Shown here in pieces: positions 43,226 through 51,859 of a DNA stretch of 64,000 nt. Each line of letters opens with the position of its first letter. Within the stretch, counting starts at the first letter, position 1. The notes beneath the pieces are model-generated. The model was not told where the DNA came from and did not search any database. It saw nothing but the letters and a program-made list of their open reading frames with translations. Position numbers and translations under genes: made by a program. Where the stretch lies: assembly GCA_951813525.2 (NCBI GenBank), contig CATOTJ020000002.1, forward strand, positions 2,480,001 through 2,544,000. The letters run 5' to 3'. This DNA comes from Thermohalobaculum sp951813525 (GTDB taxonomy: Bacteria; Pseudomonadota; Alphaproteobacteria; Rhodobacterales; Rhodobacteraceae).

Positions 43226-44281
43226 ATGACCGACCTCGTTCCCGTCTTCGATGGCCACAACGACACGATCCTGAAACTCGAACTTGCGGCTCGCGCCGGG
43301 CAGCCGCGTGATTTTGCGCAGCCCGGCGAGACGCTCGACATCGACCTGCCGCGGGCCCGCGCCGCCGGGTTTGCGGGCGGTCTTTTTGCGATGTTCGCGC
43401 CTGGGCATTCGATGGTCGACATCGAGAACTTCAACCCGAACGACCCCGCGCATTTCGAGCCGATCGAGCAGGATTACGCCCTCGCCTTCACAACAGCGAT
43501 GTTCGCGCGGATTCGCCGGTTGCAGCGTCAGATGCCAGACGATGTCGCCCTTTGCTACGATGCCGCGCAAACCCGCGCGGCCATGGATGCGGGCCGCATC
43601 GCGATTGTCCCGCATGTCGAGGGGGCAGAATGCATCGACACCAATCTCGACGCGCTCGACATCCTTCATGCCGCCGGTTTGCGCTCGCTTGGCCTGGTCT
43701 GGTCGCGCCCGAACGCGTTCGGCCACGGTGCCCCGATGGCGGCGCAGCCCACGCTCGATCCGGGCCAGGGGTTGACCGATGCAGGCCGGGCGCTGGTGCG
43801 CGAATGTGAACGGCTCGGCATAATGGTCGATCTCTCGCACCTGACCGAGGCGGGGTTTTGGGATGTCGCGGCCATCGCCACGCGCCCCCTGGTCGCCACC
43901 CATTCCAATGCCCACGCCGTCAGCCCCAGCGCCCGCAATCTGACGGACAAACAATTGTCTGCTGTGGCCGAATCGGGGGGCATGGTCGGGCTGAATTTTC
44001 ACGTCGGATTTCTGCGCGAAGACTGCCGTTTCGACGCCGACACGCCGCTGACCCAGATGTTGCGCCATCTCGATCACATGATCAGCATCCTCGGCGAGGA
44101 TCACGTCGCCCTCGGTTCCGATTTCGACGGTTGCACACTGCCGCTGGAAATCGGCGATGTGACCGGTTTGCCCAAGCTTGTCGCCGCGATGCGGCAATCA
44201 GGTTACGGCGAGCGCCTGATCGCGAAGATCTGCCGGGAAAATTGGCTCACAGCGCTGGATCGCGCGGGCCTGCAAGCCTGA
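43226..44281 (+). CDS. Membrane dipeptidase (peptidase M19) family protein
   Basis: 351 residues from the ATG at 43226, preferred over the ATG at 43220 because GGAG is eight bases upstream. The zinc-site segments of M19 are present: VFDGHNDTIL near the N-terminus, VPHVEGAECI (bridging Glu), THSNAHAVSPSARNLTDKQ and DHVALGSDFDG. Such enzymes cleave dipeptides, often with D-residues. There is no signal peptide, so the enzyme is probably cytoplasmic despite the family name. The 140-base gap to the AraC gene allows co-transcription with it. Confidence 0.9.
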   Translation: MTDLVPVFDGHNDTILKLELAARAGQPRDFAQPGETLDIDLPRARAAGFAGGLFAMFAPGHSMVDIENFNPNDPAHFEPIEQDYALAFTTAMFARIRRLQRQMPDDVALCYDAAQTRAAMDAGRIAIVPHVEGAECIDTNLDALDILHAAGLRSLGLVWSRPNAFGHGAPMAAQPTLDPGQGLTDAGRALVRECERLGIMVDLSHLTEAGFWDVAAIATRPLVATHSNAHAVSPSARNLTDKQLSAVAESGGMVGLNFHVGFLREDCRFDADTPLTQMLRHLDHMISILGEDHVALGSDFDGCTLPLEIGDVTGLPKLVAAMRQSGYGERLIAKICRENWLTALDRAGLQA

Positions 44282-44312
44282 GCGGGCCTTGCCCGCCTGC
44301 CTGAAAGAGAAA

Positions 44313-44388
44313 TGGTACGCCCTACGGGACTCGAACCCGTGTTTCCGCCGTGAAAGGGCGGCGTCCTAGACCGCTAGACGAAGGGCGC
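44313..44388 (-). tRNA. tRNA-Glu (anticodon TTC)
   Basis: On the minus strand GCGCCCT pairs with AGGGCGT (G1-U72 wobble), the anticodon stem is CCGCC/GGCGG with loop CTTTCAC (anticodon TTC), the T arm is ACGGG-TTCGAGT-CCCGT and the CCA end is encoded. All arms fold normally. Confidence 0.95.
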
Positions 44389-44536
44389 GCCGGAGGGGTG
44401 ATGTAGCGGCAGATCCCGAAGCTGGCAAGGGGAAAATCGCCCCGATTGCCGACCGATTGCCGACCGATCGTCGGCGCTGCAAAGGACGGGCTTTTGCCGC
44501 CCGAACGCAGCCTCACTGGCGCGCCAATCCGCGCCG

Positions 44537-46744
44537 TTATTCTTTGCTGCGCGTCACGATCAGACCATCCACAGCCAGGATCTCTGCCCCCCGGCAGATC
44601 ACCGGGTTCACATCCAATTCGGCAATCAGATCCGGGAAATCGGCAAGCAGATCCGACACGCGCGCAACCGCCTGCGCCAGGGCCGCACGATCCACCGCGG
44701 GCAGGTCGCGCACCCCGTTTAGCATGTCTGACAGCCGCAGACGGTCCAGCATCCGCAGGGCCTGCGCCCCGGTGACAGGTGCCGGGGCGGCGACCGTGTC
44801 GCGCAAGACCTCGACCAGGGTGCCGCCGATCCCGACGACGACAACCGGGCCAAAGACCGGGTCGGCCTTGCCGCCGATGACGATCTCGACGCCCTTCTCC
44901 GCCATTCGCTGGATCAAAACGCCGTGGATCACGGCCTCCGGCGCCGCTGCTTTGGCGCTTGCCATCATCGCGGTGAAAGCCGCTGCAACCTCGTCGCCAT
45001 CGCCCAGGTTCAGTGCAACGCCCCCGGCCTCGGTCTTGTGCGCCAATCCATCGGCGTCCAGCTTCATGGCAACGGGATATCCGATCTCGTCTGCTGCTGC
45101 CCGCGCGTCCCCCGCGCTTGACGCTGGCGCTCCGCCGACCGTCTCGATGCCGTAAGCTGCCAATACCGGTTTCGCCGCGCGCTCGCCCAGAACGGTGCCG
45201 TCCGCCGCCTTCAACAATGCCGCCGCCGCGGCGCGCGATCCCGCTGGCGCTGCCGCATCGGCTGTGGCTGTTAGATCGCCGCGCGCCAACCACCGGCGCC
45301 ACGCTGCAAAGGCAGCAAAACACCGGTCGGTCGAGCGGAACAATGCGGTGTTCGGCGCCGCGATCAGTTCCCGCGATCCCGGCGCCTCGGGCCAGGGCGA
45401 CAACCAGATTGTGCAGATCATCTTGCCATGCTTGCCGCCCAACTCGTCAAAAATCGGGATCCGGCGCAGGGCCACGTCGTTCGAAAACAGGTGGAAATTC
45501 ACCAGTGCGCCGTACTCGCTGCGCTCCAGAAAACCGTCCGCACATTCGATCAGCGACCCCATATCGTTCAGCACCTGGGCCGTGACATCGCAGGGATTGG
45601 CCGTGGCGCCGAACTCGGGCAGACGCGCCTTCAGCCGTTCCAACAGGTCCGGTGCCGGTTGGGGCAGTGCGACGCCATGCGCCTCCGCCGCATCCGCCGC
45701 CATGATCCCGGCACCGCCCGATCCGGTGACGACCGCGACACCCGCGCCTTGATTGGGCCGGGCTTTTGCAAAGAAGGCGGCGGTCTCCAACAGCGCCTCG
45801 TATTCGTCGACCATGACCGCGCCCGCGTGCTCGAACATGGACCGGTACGTCTCGTGCGCCCCCGCCAACGAGCCGGTATGCGATGCCGCAGCAACCGCAC
45901 CGCTTTCGCCGGTCGCCATCTTGAAGACAACGACAGGCTTGTCGGCATCCGACGCGATCTTGCAGGCCGCTTCGACCCGGCGTGGATCGGCATGGCCCTC
46001 GAAGTTTACCGCAATCACCTTGGCTGCCGGATCTCTGGCCAGATAGGCAATACAATCAGCAATATCGACATCGCAGGAATTGCCGCAGGTCAGCGCGTGG
46101 CTGAAGAAATGCCCGATTTGCATGGCTTGGGTGATCCCGATGCCCAGCGCGCCGGATTGGCTGACCAATCCGATGCTCCGGGTTTCGGGCGCCGCATCGA
46201 TGCCCAGATCCAGATAGATCCCGTCCATAAAGGTCAGGCCCGCACCGATGCCGTAATTGATGTGCCCGATTGTGTTGGGCCCGGCGATCCGCAGTCCGCC
46301 GGTGCGCGCCTTCGCGGCGATGCGCTCTTGCAGCGCAACCAATTCAGGGCGCCCGACCTCGGAAAAGCCGGACGCAAATATCACCGCAGCGCCCGCGCCG
46401 CGGGCAATGCATTGGTCCAGCACCGGCTCGACCGTCTCGCGCGGTGTTGCGATGATCACGCAATCGGGCGCAACGGGAAGATCGGCGACCGTCGGATAGC
46501 AAAGAACGCCGTCGATCTCTTCACGCTTCGGGTTCACCAGATAAAGATCGCCGGTAAAGCGCGCCAGGTTGGTCTGCGTTCGCTGGCCGAACGATCCGGC
46601 CCGGTCCGAGGCGCCAACCAGGGCGATCGAACGCGGCGCTACCAGTTTGTCCAATCCGCCGCCAAGGCCCCTTGTGCCAAGGTCTCCTGTGCCAAGGTTT
46701 CCTGTGCCAAGGTCACCTGCGCGCGGAAATCCTACATCTGCCAT
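44537..46744 (-). CDS. NDP-forming acetate/acyl-CoA ligase family protein
   Basis: 735 residues. Domains in order: CoA-binding Rossmann domain (about 33-130; LVAPRSIALVGASDRAGSFGQRTQTNL), ligase domains with SGALGIGITQAMQIGHFFSHALTCGNSCDVDIADC, a phosphohistidine-region motif AASHTGSLAGAHE, and a C-terminal ATP-grasp domain (AAYGIETVGGAPASSAGDARAAADEIGYPVAMKLDADGLAHKTEAGGVALNL). The fused alpha-beta order is the common bacterial form. These enzymes interconvert an acid plus CoA and ATP with acyl-CoA, ADP and phosphate. The ATG follows GGAGACGACC. The N-terminus carries three GDLGT-type repeats encoded by 15-bp DNA repeats. It diverges from the TRAP/beta-oxidation cluster and may provide an alternative activation step. 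Confidence 0.88.
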   Translation of the reverse strand: MADVGFPRAGDLGTGNLGTGDLGTRGLGGGLDKLVAPRSIALVGASDRAGSFGQRTQTNLARFTGDLYLVNPKREEIDGVLCYPTVADLPVAPDCVIIATPRETVEPVLDQCIARGAGAAVIFASGFSEVGRPELVALQERIAAKARTGGLRIAGPNTIGHINYGIGAGLTFMDGIYLDLGIDAAPETRSIGLVSQSGALGIGITQAMQIGHFFSHALTCGNSCDVDIADCIAYLARDPAAKVIAVNFEGHADPRRVEAACKIASDADKPVVVFKMATGESGAVAAASHTGSLAGAHETYRSMFEHAGAVMVDEYEALLETAAFFAKARPNQGAGVAVVTGSGGAGIMAADAAEAHGVALPQPAPDLLERLKARLPEFGATANPCDVTAQVLNDMGSLIECADGFLERSEYGALVNFHLFSNDVALRRIPIFDELGGKHGKMICTIWLSPWPEAPGSRELIAAPNTALFRSTDRCFAAFAAWRRWLARGDLTATADAAAPAGSRAAAAALLKAADGTVLGERAAKPVLAAYGIETVGGAPASSAGDARAAADEIGYPVAMKLDADGLAHKTEAGGVALNLGDGDEVAAAFTAMMASAKAAAPEAVIHGVLIQRMAEKGVEIVIGGKADPVFGPVVVVGIGGTLVEVLRDTVAAPAPVTGAQALRMLDRLRLSDMLNGVRDLPAVDRAALAQAVARVSDLLADFPDLIAELDVNPVICRGAEILAVDGLIVTRSKE
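46673..46717. repeat. 15-bp tandem repeat, three units, inside the acyl-CoA ligase gene
   Basis: Three copies of TGTGCCAAGGT(C/T)(T/A)CC-like units read on the plus strand. On the minus strand they encode GDLGT, GNLGT and GDLGT near residue 10-25 of the ligase. A partial fourth unit encodes RGLGG. Confidence 0.85.
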
Positions 46745-46939
46745 GGTCGTCTCCTTTTTCCGCAGCCTTTGCCGCGCCGTTGGCCGCGGTCAAGCATCGC
46801 CCTGCCACCAACGTGATTTCACCAATGCCCGCGCCCTTCGGTCCGGCCAGACCCTTGACGGCACGGCGCACGCGCGCCCAACTTGTTCGCAGCCAAGGCC
46901 GCGGGAAGACGGCCCGACATGTCAAAAGGGAGATCGAGA

Positions 46940-47980
46940 ATGTCCGACAAAAATCCAGCCTTCACCCGCCGTCATGCGCTTGCTGGCGGTGCGTTCGTAC
47001 TGGCCGCACCAGCCCTGATGGGCAAGGCACAGGCCGCGGGCGAGGTGACGTGGAAGGTGCAATCGCATTGGCCCAAGGCGTCGGCCTCGTATGGCGACAG
47101 CCTTCAGGTGATCGCCGACGAGTTGAAAGAAATCACCGGTGGACGCTTCGTGCTTGAACTGCACGGCGCAGGCGAATTCGCCAAGGGCGCCGAAATTTTC
47201 CAGATCGTGAAAAAGGGCGTCGTTGAAATGGGCACGATCTCGCCCGGCTATGTCCTGGGCGAAGCGCCGATGGCGGGCCTCGCATTGGGTGTGCCCGGCA
47301 CGTTCCGCGAGCCTTGGGAGTTCCAGCACTATCTCAAGAACATGGGCGCCGAAAAACTGTTCAACGAAGAACTGGCCTATCACGGGATCGTCGCGGCGGC
47401 AGAAAAGGTCTATCCGACCGAGCTTGTCGTCTCGAAAGAGATCGCCGAATCCGGTGATTTCTCGTCCATGAAACTGCGCTCTTCCGGCTCGTATCTGAAA
47501 TATCTGGAAGCTGCAGGCGCATCGCCGCAATACATCGCAGGACCCGAGCTTTACCAATCGCTCGCATCCGGCGTCGTCGATGGCGCGCACTGGGGCGCGG
47601 CGCAAGGCGCCAAGTCCATGTCGTTGTGGGAGGTCGCCAAGTTCCACATGAAGCCGACAATGGGTCTGGCGATGGACACGCTGATCATGAACAAGGCTGC
47701 GGTCGATGCGCTGCCCGATGATCTGCGCGAAACCCTCGCGAACCACCTGGAAGTGCGTTTCTGGAAACGCTGTGCCGAGTATCAGTACAAAGAGATCACG
47801 GCACTGGCCGCCGGGATCGCCGAGCAGAATGTTCAGGTAAAACAATTCCCCGACGGCGTGCTCAAGAAGTTCTCGGAAGCCTCGGGCGCGATTCTGACCG
47901 AGGAGCGCGGCAAGGGCGGCAACGCTGAAAAAGGCGCCGACATGCTGACAGACTTCCTGAAAGTGCTCGGCTACGTCTGA
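46940..47980 (+). CDS. TRAP transporter substrate-binding protein, DctP family
   Basis: 346 residues from the ATG at 46940, with GGGAG upstream. A Tat-type signal peptide (AFTRRHALAGGAFVLAAPALMGKAQA) precedes the DctP fold: VTWKVQSHWPKASASYGDSLQVIADELKEITGGRFVLELHGAGEF. The conserved ligand-carboxylate arginine region is in FSSMKLRSSGSYLKYLEAAG. It binds a carboxylate in the periplasm for the DctQ-DctM channel. Large members of this group (TtuA/TakP-like) often bind keto or aromatic acids, but the ligand here is unknown. First gene of the long catabolic series. Confidence 0.92.
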   Translation: MSDKNPAFTRRHALAGGAFVLAAPALMGKAQAAGEVTWKVQSHWPKASASYGDSLQVIADELKEITGGRFVLELHGAGEFAKGAEIFQIVKKGVVEMGTISPGYVLGEAPMAGLALGVPGTFREPWEFQHYLKNMGAEKLFNEELAYHGIVAAAEKVYPTELVVSKEIAESGDFSSMKLRSSGSYLKYLEAAGASPQYIAGPELYQSLASGVVDGAHWGAAQGAKSMSLWEVAKFHMKPTMGLAMDTLIMNKAAVDALPDDLRETLANHLEVRFWKRCAEYQYKEITALAAGIAEQNVQVKQFPDGVLKKFSEASGAILTEERGKGGNAEKGADMLTDFLKVLGYV

Positions 47981-48042
47981 GCCTGCTGACTGGGATGGGG
48001 TTCGGCCCCATCCTGCCCCCCACACCGTCCAAGGAGGCCCGA

Positions 48043-48633
48043 ATGGGCGCCGTGACCGGCTTCGCGCGGATCATCACCACAACAAATATCTGGGTCGCCC
48101 GTGTCATGAACTGGGGCGTTCTGGTCCTGTTCGGCCTGCTGCTTTGGGACGTGTTCATGCGTTACTGGGTCGGCTCGCCGATTTCCTGGTCACAACAGGC
48201 GTCAAAACTGGTGTTCGGCGTCTACGCGATCCTGGGCGGCGGCTATCTGCTGGCCCGGCGCGACCATGTGAACGTCGATCTCTTCTATGGAAATTTTTCC
48301 AAACGCCGCAAGGCGCTGGTCGACGTGCTGACCTCTGTCCTGTTCTTTGCGCTGTTGCTGGTGCTGCTGCCGAAAAGCTACGAAATGGCCTCGGACTCGG
48401 TTTGCATGGGTGAAGGCCACCCGCCCTGGTGCAAATGGGAATTGGAGCAGAACCAGCCCTGGAAGGCGCCCCTTTGGCCGTCGAAATGGCTGATCGTCGT
48501 GGCGGCGGTGCTGTTGATGCTGCAGGGCATCGTCAAACTGATCGCCGATATCATGATCCTGGCTGGGATCGAGGTGGACGAAACCGCCTTCGGTCCGATT
48601 GATGAAGATGACGGGGGCAAGGTCGATGTCTGA
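48043..48633 (+). CDS. TRAP transporter small permease, DctQ type
   Basis: 196 residues from the ATG at 48043, with AAGGAGGCC upstream. Four membrane segments are visible, including MNWGVLVLFGLLLWDVFMRYW and KLVFGVYAILGGGYLLARRDHVNVDLFY, the latter being the DctQ signature. An extra loop with SDSVCMGEGHPPWCKWELEQNQPWKAPLWP between segments 3 and 4 is long and has two cysteines. It pairs with DctM to form the sodium-driven importer. Its end overlaps the DctM start by eight bases. Confidence 0.9.
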   Translation: MGAVTGFARIITTTNIWVARVMNWGVLVLFGLLLWDVFMRYWVGSPISWSQQASKLVFGVYAILGGGYLLARRDHVNVDLFYGNFSKRRKALVDVLTSVLFFALLLVLLPKSYEMASDSVCMGEGHPPWCKWELEQNQPWKAPLWPSKWLIVVAAVLLMLQGIVKLIADIMILAGIEVDETAFGPIDEDDGGKVDV

Positions 48634-50002
48634 GATCGTCGAACTTTACACCGCCGTTCCCATCGAATGGAAAACGCTGCTGTTCTTCGGGCTGCTGTTT
48701 CTCTTCATCATGCTGGGTGTGCCGCTGACCTTCGTGCTCGGCGGTCTCAGCGTTCTCTTCATCTCGCTCGAATTCTACAACAACCCGACATCCGACGGGC
48801 TCTATCTGGTCGCCTCGAAAATGTGGGACCTGATGGAGACATCGTCCCTCATTGCGATCCCGCTCTATGTCTTTATGGCCATGGTGTTGGAGCGATCCGG
48901 CGTCGCGCACGATCTCTACCGTATGATGCACCTCTGGTGGGGCGGTCTGCGCGGCGGACTGGCCATCGGCACGATCCTGATCTGTACGATTTTCGCCGCC
49001 ATGTCCGGCATCTCGGGCGCTGCCGTGGTCACGATGGGCACCATCGCACTGCCGCAAATGCTAAGCCGGGGCTATGACAGCCGCCTGGCACTAGGCGCGA
49101 TCAACGCAGGCGGCGGCTGGGGCATCCTGATCCCGCCCTCGATCCTGATGGTCATCTACGCGCTGATCACCGAGGTTTCCGTGGGCAAATTGTTCGCCGC
49201 AGGCGTTGGCCCGGGCCTGCTGCTCTTTACATTGGTCTCGATCTATATCGGCGTGCGCTGCTGGCTGCAGCCCGAAATGGGTCCGGCTTTGCCCAAAGAG
49301 GACCGCGGCGACTGGAACGAAAAAATGGCGGCGCTCCGGGCCGTGATCCTGCCGATCATGATCATCATCATGGTGCTTGGCGCGATCTTCAGCGGATTGG
49401 CGACCGTGACCGAGGCGGCTGCGGTCGGCGTCTTGGGCGCCCTGATCGCCAGCGCCGTGAACCGGCGCCTCGATTTTACGCTGCTTCGGATCGCCTCGAT
49501 CCGGACCTTCCGGCTGACAACCCTGATCACCTGGATTGTCTTCGCAGCGCACGCCTATTCGACGGCCTATACAGCCATGGGGGCCGAACACTTCATCACA
49601 TCGCTGACCGAGCAGATCCCCGGCGGAAAATGGGGTGCGCTGGTCTTCATGATGTTCGTGCTTTTCTTGCTCGGTATGGTGCTTGACCCGGTTGGGATCA
49701 TGCTGATCACGCTGCCGGTCTTCCTGCCGCTGGTTAAATTCCACGGCTTCGATCCGATCTGGTTCGGCATTCTCTTCGTCGTAATGATGGAAATCAGTTA
49801 TATGACGCCGCCCTTTGGCTTCAATCTCTTCTACTTGCGATCGGTGACGCAGTCCGACCCGGCCATGCAGCATCTGACGATGAAGGACATCTACTGGTCG
49901 GTAGGTCCCTACACACTTGTCGAACTGACCGGGCTGATCATCATCATCATCTTCCCCGCCATCGCGCTTTGGCTGCCCGAGTTGCTCTTCAAACCGGATT
50001 GA
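48626..50002 (+). CDS. TRAP transporter large permease, DctM type
   Basis: 458 residues from the ATG at 48626. About twelve membrane segments. Family motifs include LFLFIMLGVPLTFVLGG, ERSGVAHDLYRMMHLWWGGLRGGLAIGTI, NAGGGWGILIPPSILMVIYALITEVSVGKLF and YMTPPFGFNLFYLRSV. DctM is the ion-coupled transport subunit. Its start overlaps dctQ, as is usual in dctPQM operons. An 87-base gap with a compact hairpin (50048-50063) separates it from the acyl-CoA ligase gene. Confidence 0.93.
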   Translation: MSEIVELYTAVPIEWKTLLFFGLLFLFIMLGVPLTFVLGGLSVLFISLEFYNNPTSDGLYLVASKMWDLMETSSLIAIPLYVFMAMVLERSGVAHDLYRMMHLWWGGLRGGLAIGTILICTIFAAMSGISGAAVVTMGTIALPQMLSRGYDSRLALGAINAGGGWGILIPPSILMVIYALITEVSVGKLFAAGVGPGLLLFTLVSIYIGVRCWLQPEMGPALPKEDRGDWNEKMAALRAVILPIMIIIMVLGAIFSGLATVTEAAAVGVLGALIASAVNRRLDFTLLRIASIRTFRLTTLITWIVFAAHAYSTAYTAMGAEHFITSLTEQIPGGKWGALVFMMFVLFLLGMVLDPVGIMLITLPVFLPLVKFHGFDPIWFGILFVVMMEISYMTPPFGFNLFYLRSVTQSDPAMQHLTMKDIYWSVGPYTLVELTGLIIIIIFPAIALWLPELLFKPD

Positions 50003-50047
50003 CCTGCGGGTAAGATACGGTCGATCGCCTTTCGGCGTTGCATGTCT

Positions 50048-50063
50048 CCTCCCGACCGGGAGG
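50048..50063. other. Compact hairpin between dctM and the acyl-CoA ligase gene
   Basis: CCTCCCG (50048-50054) and CGGGAGG (50057-50063) can pair with almost no loop, followed by GATAAGGAGG, the ribosome binding region of the next gene. There is no T-run, so it is not a standard terminator. It could separate transporter and enzyme expression by mRNA processing. Confidence 0.4.
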
Positions 50064-50089
50064 GATAAGGAGGGGGCAAGGCCCTGAGT

Positions 50090-51859
50090 ATGTTGACCAT
50101 GACCGACAGCCCGACATTCGACACAGCGCCCCAGGCGATCGCGCATCTGGTCGCAAACGATCCGCGTTTCGCCGTCGGCAAAGCCGTGATCCGGGGCATC
50201 GACTGCCGCGTCTTTGCGAATGCTCCCACCAATCTGCGCGATATGATGCAGCGCGCTGCCGCCGATCATGGCGACGGCGATTTTGTCGTCTATCAGGGCG
50301 AGCGCCTTGCCTATGATGCCTTTTGCACACGCATGAACCAGATCGCCCATGGCCTGCTCGCCATTGGCGCACGTCCCGGCGACCGGATCGCAATCGCCAT
50401 GCGCAACTATCCCGAACTCCTTATGGCGATGATGGCAATCACGACCGCCGGGATGGTCGCCGTCCCCCTCAACGCCTGGTGGACCGCGGACGAACTGGCC
50501 TACGCATTCTCCGATTCCGAAGCGCGGATCTGTTTCGCCGATGCCCCGCGCGCCGAGCGTATCGCTTCCTTTGCCGGGCGCATGGGCATCACGATGATCG
50601 GTGTGCGCGACGGTGTCGATCTGTGCCAGACAACGCTGGCGGACCTGATCGCCGGACAGCCCGGCGATTGGTCCGATGCCCCCATCGCCCCTGACGACGA
50701 TGCGATGGTGATGTACTCTTCCGGCTCGACCGGGCACCCCAAGGGCGTGGTGCAAAGCCATCGCGGCGCCATCTCGGCGGTCTACACATGGGTCCTGGGC
50801 GGTTTGGCGGCGCAGATGGTCACGCCTCCTGCTGAAACACCGCCTGCTGATACACCGCCTGCTGACACGCCGCCCGGCACAACTCCCACAACCGAAGTCC
50901 GCCCGATCGTCCTGGTCTGCACGCCGCTGTTCCATGTCACGGCAACCCATCCGCTTTGGCTGCAGGGGATTGTCGTCGGCGCAAAAATGGTTCTGCTGCG
51001 AAAATGGGATGCCGAAGAAGCGGTGCGCACGGTCGAACGCGAACAAATCACCCGCATGGTCGGCGTGCCGACCCAGACCTTTGATCTGATCGCCGCGGCC
51101 AAGACATTGGGCAGCAAACTCGAAACCCTGCATTTCGTCGGCTCCGGCGGGGCCAAGCGCCCACCGGCACAGGTCAGCGAAATTGCCAATGCCTTTCCCA
51201 GCAAGGTCGTGGCGACCGGTTGGGGGATGACCGAAACCAACGCGGTCGGCCTGGGATTTTCCGGCCCCGACTACGTCGCCCGCCCCGGCGCCGCGGGCCG
51301 TCTGCAACCGCCTTTGCAGGACATGAAAATCTGCGGCAGCGACGGCAACGAATTGCCGGATGGCGAGGTCGGCGAGATCGTCGTCAAATCACCGGCCAAT
51401 ATGCGCGGCTATCTCAACAAACCCGAAGCAACGGCCGAGGTTCTAAAGGACGGCTGGCTCTTCACCGGCGATCTGGCCTGGCGCGATGACGACGGTGTCT
51501 ACACCATCGTCGATCGCAAGAAATCCATCATCATCCGCGGCGGCGAAAACATCTCGGCGCAGGAGGTCGAGGAGGCAATCCACCGCCACCCCTATGTGCT
51601 CGAAGCAGGCGTCTTTTCGGTCCCCGATCAGCGGCTCGGCGAAGTGCCGGGCGCCGGGATCGTCCTGCGCCCCGGGCGCAGCCTCAGCCGGGCCGATCTG
51701 CGCGAATTTCTGGCCGCGTCGCTCGCCCCTTTCAAAATTCCCGACCATATCTGGTTGCGCGAGGCGGCCCTGCCGCGCGGCGCCACCGACAAAATCGACC
51801 GCAGAGGCCTGCGCGCCGAATGCCTGGCCAACCTGCAAGAAATCGGAGAGACCGCATGA
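50090..51859 (+). CDS. AMP-forming acyl-CoA ligase (class I adenylate-forming enzyme)
   Basis: 589 residues from the ATG at 50090; an ATG at 50099 is the alternative. AAGGAGGGGG lies about 13 bases upstream. Core motifs: MVMYSSGSTGHPKGVVQSHRG (P-loop), VATGWGMTETNAVGL, GWLFTGDLAWRDDDGVYTIVDRKKSIIIRGGENISAQEVEEA, and the C-terminal catalytic lysine in GATDKIDRR. It would activate the acid imported by the TRAP system to its CoA ester. An insert of PPAET-PPADT-PPADT-PPG sits after AQMVT and is encoded by 15-bp repeats. The stop overlaps the next start (ATGA). Confidence 0.92.
   Translation: MLTMTDSPTFDTAPQAIAHLVANDPRFAVGKAVIRGIDCRVFANAPTNLRDMMQRAAADHGDGDFVVYQGERLAYDAFCTRMNQIAHGLLAIGARPGDRIAIAMRNYPELLMAMMAITTAGMVAVPLNAWWTADELAYAFSDSEARICFADAPRAERIASFAGRMGITMIGVRDGVDLCQTTLADLIAGQPGDWSDAPIAPDDDAMVMYSSGSTGHPKGVVQSHRGAISAVYTWVLGGLAAQMVTPPAETPPADTPPADTPPGTTPTTEVRPIVLVCTPLFHVTATHPLWLQGIVVGAKMVLLRKWDAEEAVRTVEREQITRMVGVPTQTFDLIAAAKTLGSKLETLHFVGSGGAKRPPAQVSEIANAFPSKVVATGWGMTETNAVGLGFSGPDYVARPGAAGRLQPPLQDMKICGSDGNELPDGEVGEIVVKSPANMRGYLNKPEATAEVLKDGWLFTGDLAWRDDDGVYTIVDRKKSIIIRGGENISAQEVEEAIHRHPYVLEAGVFSVPDQRLGEVPGAGIVLRPGRSLSRADLREFLAASLAPFKIPDHIWLREAALPRGATDKIDRRGLRAECLANLQEIGETA
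50825..50869. repeat. 15-bp tandem repeat, three units, inside the AMP-forming ligase gene
   Basis: Three units of CCGCCTGCTGA(A/T/C)AC(A/G) (first unit CCT instead of CCG) encode PPAET, PPADT and PPADT; a degenerate fourth unit encodes PPGTT. The insert lies on the surface between the P-loop region and VLVCTPLFHVTA. Confidence 0.85.

Noticed and set aside
46673..46717. Three 15-bp repeats as a CRISPR array
   Set aside because: There are no spacers; the units are directly adjacent, in frame and inside a coding gene.
49091..51307. A 738-codon open frame on the minus strand opposite dctM and the acyl-CoA ligase gene
   Set aside because: It is the antisense shadow of two well-supported genes in GC-rich DNA; its translation is rich in Arg, His and Asp with no domain.
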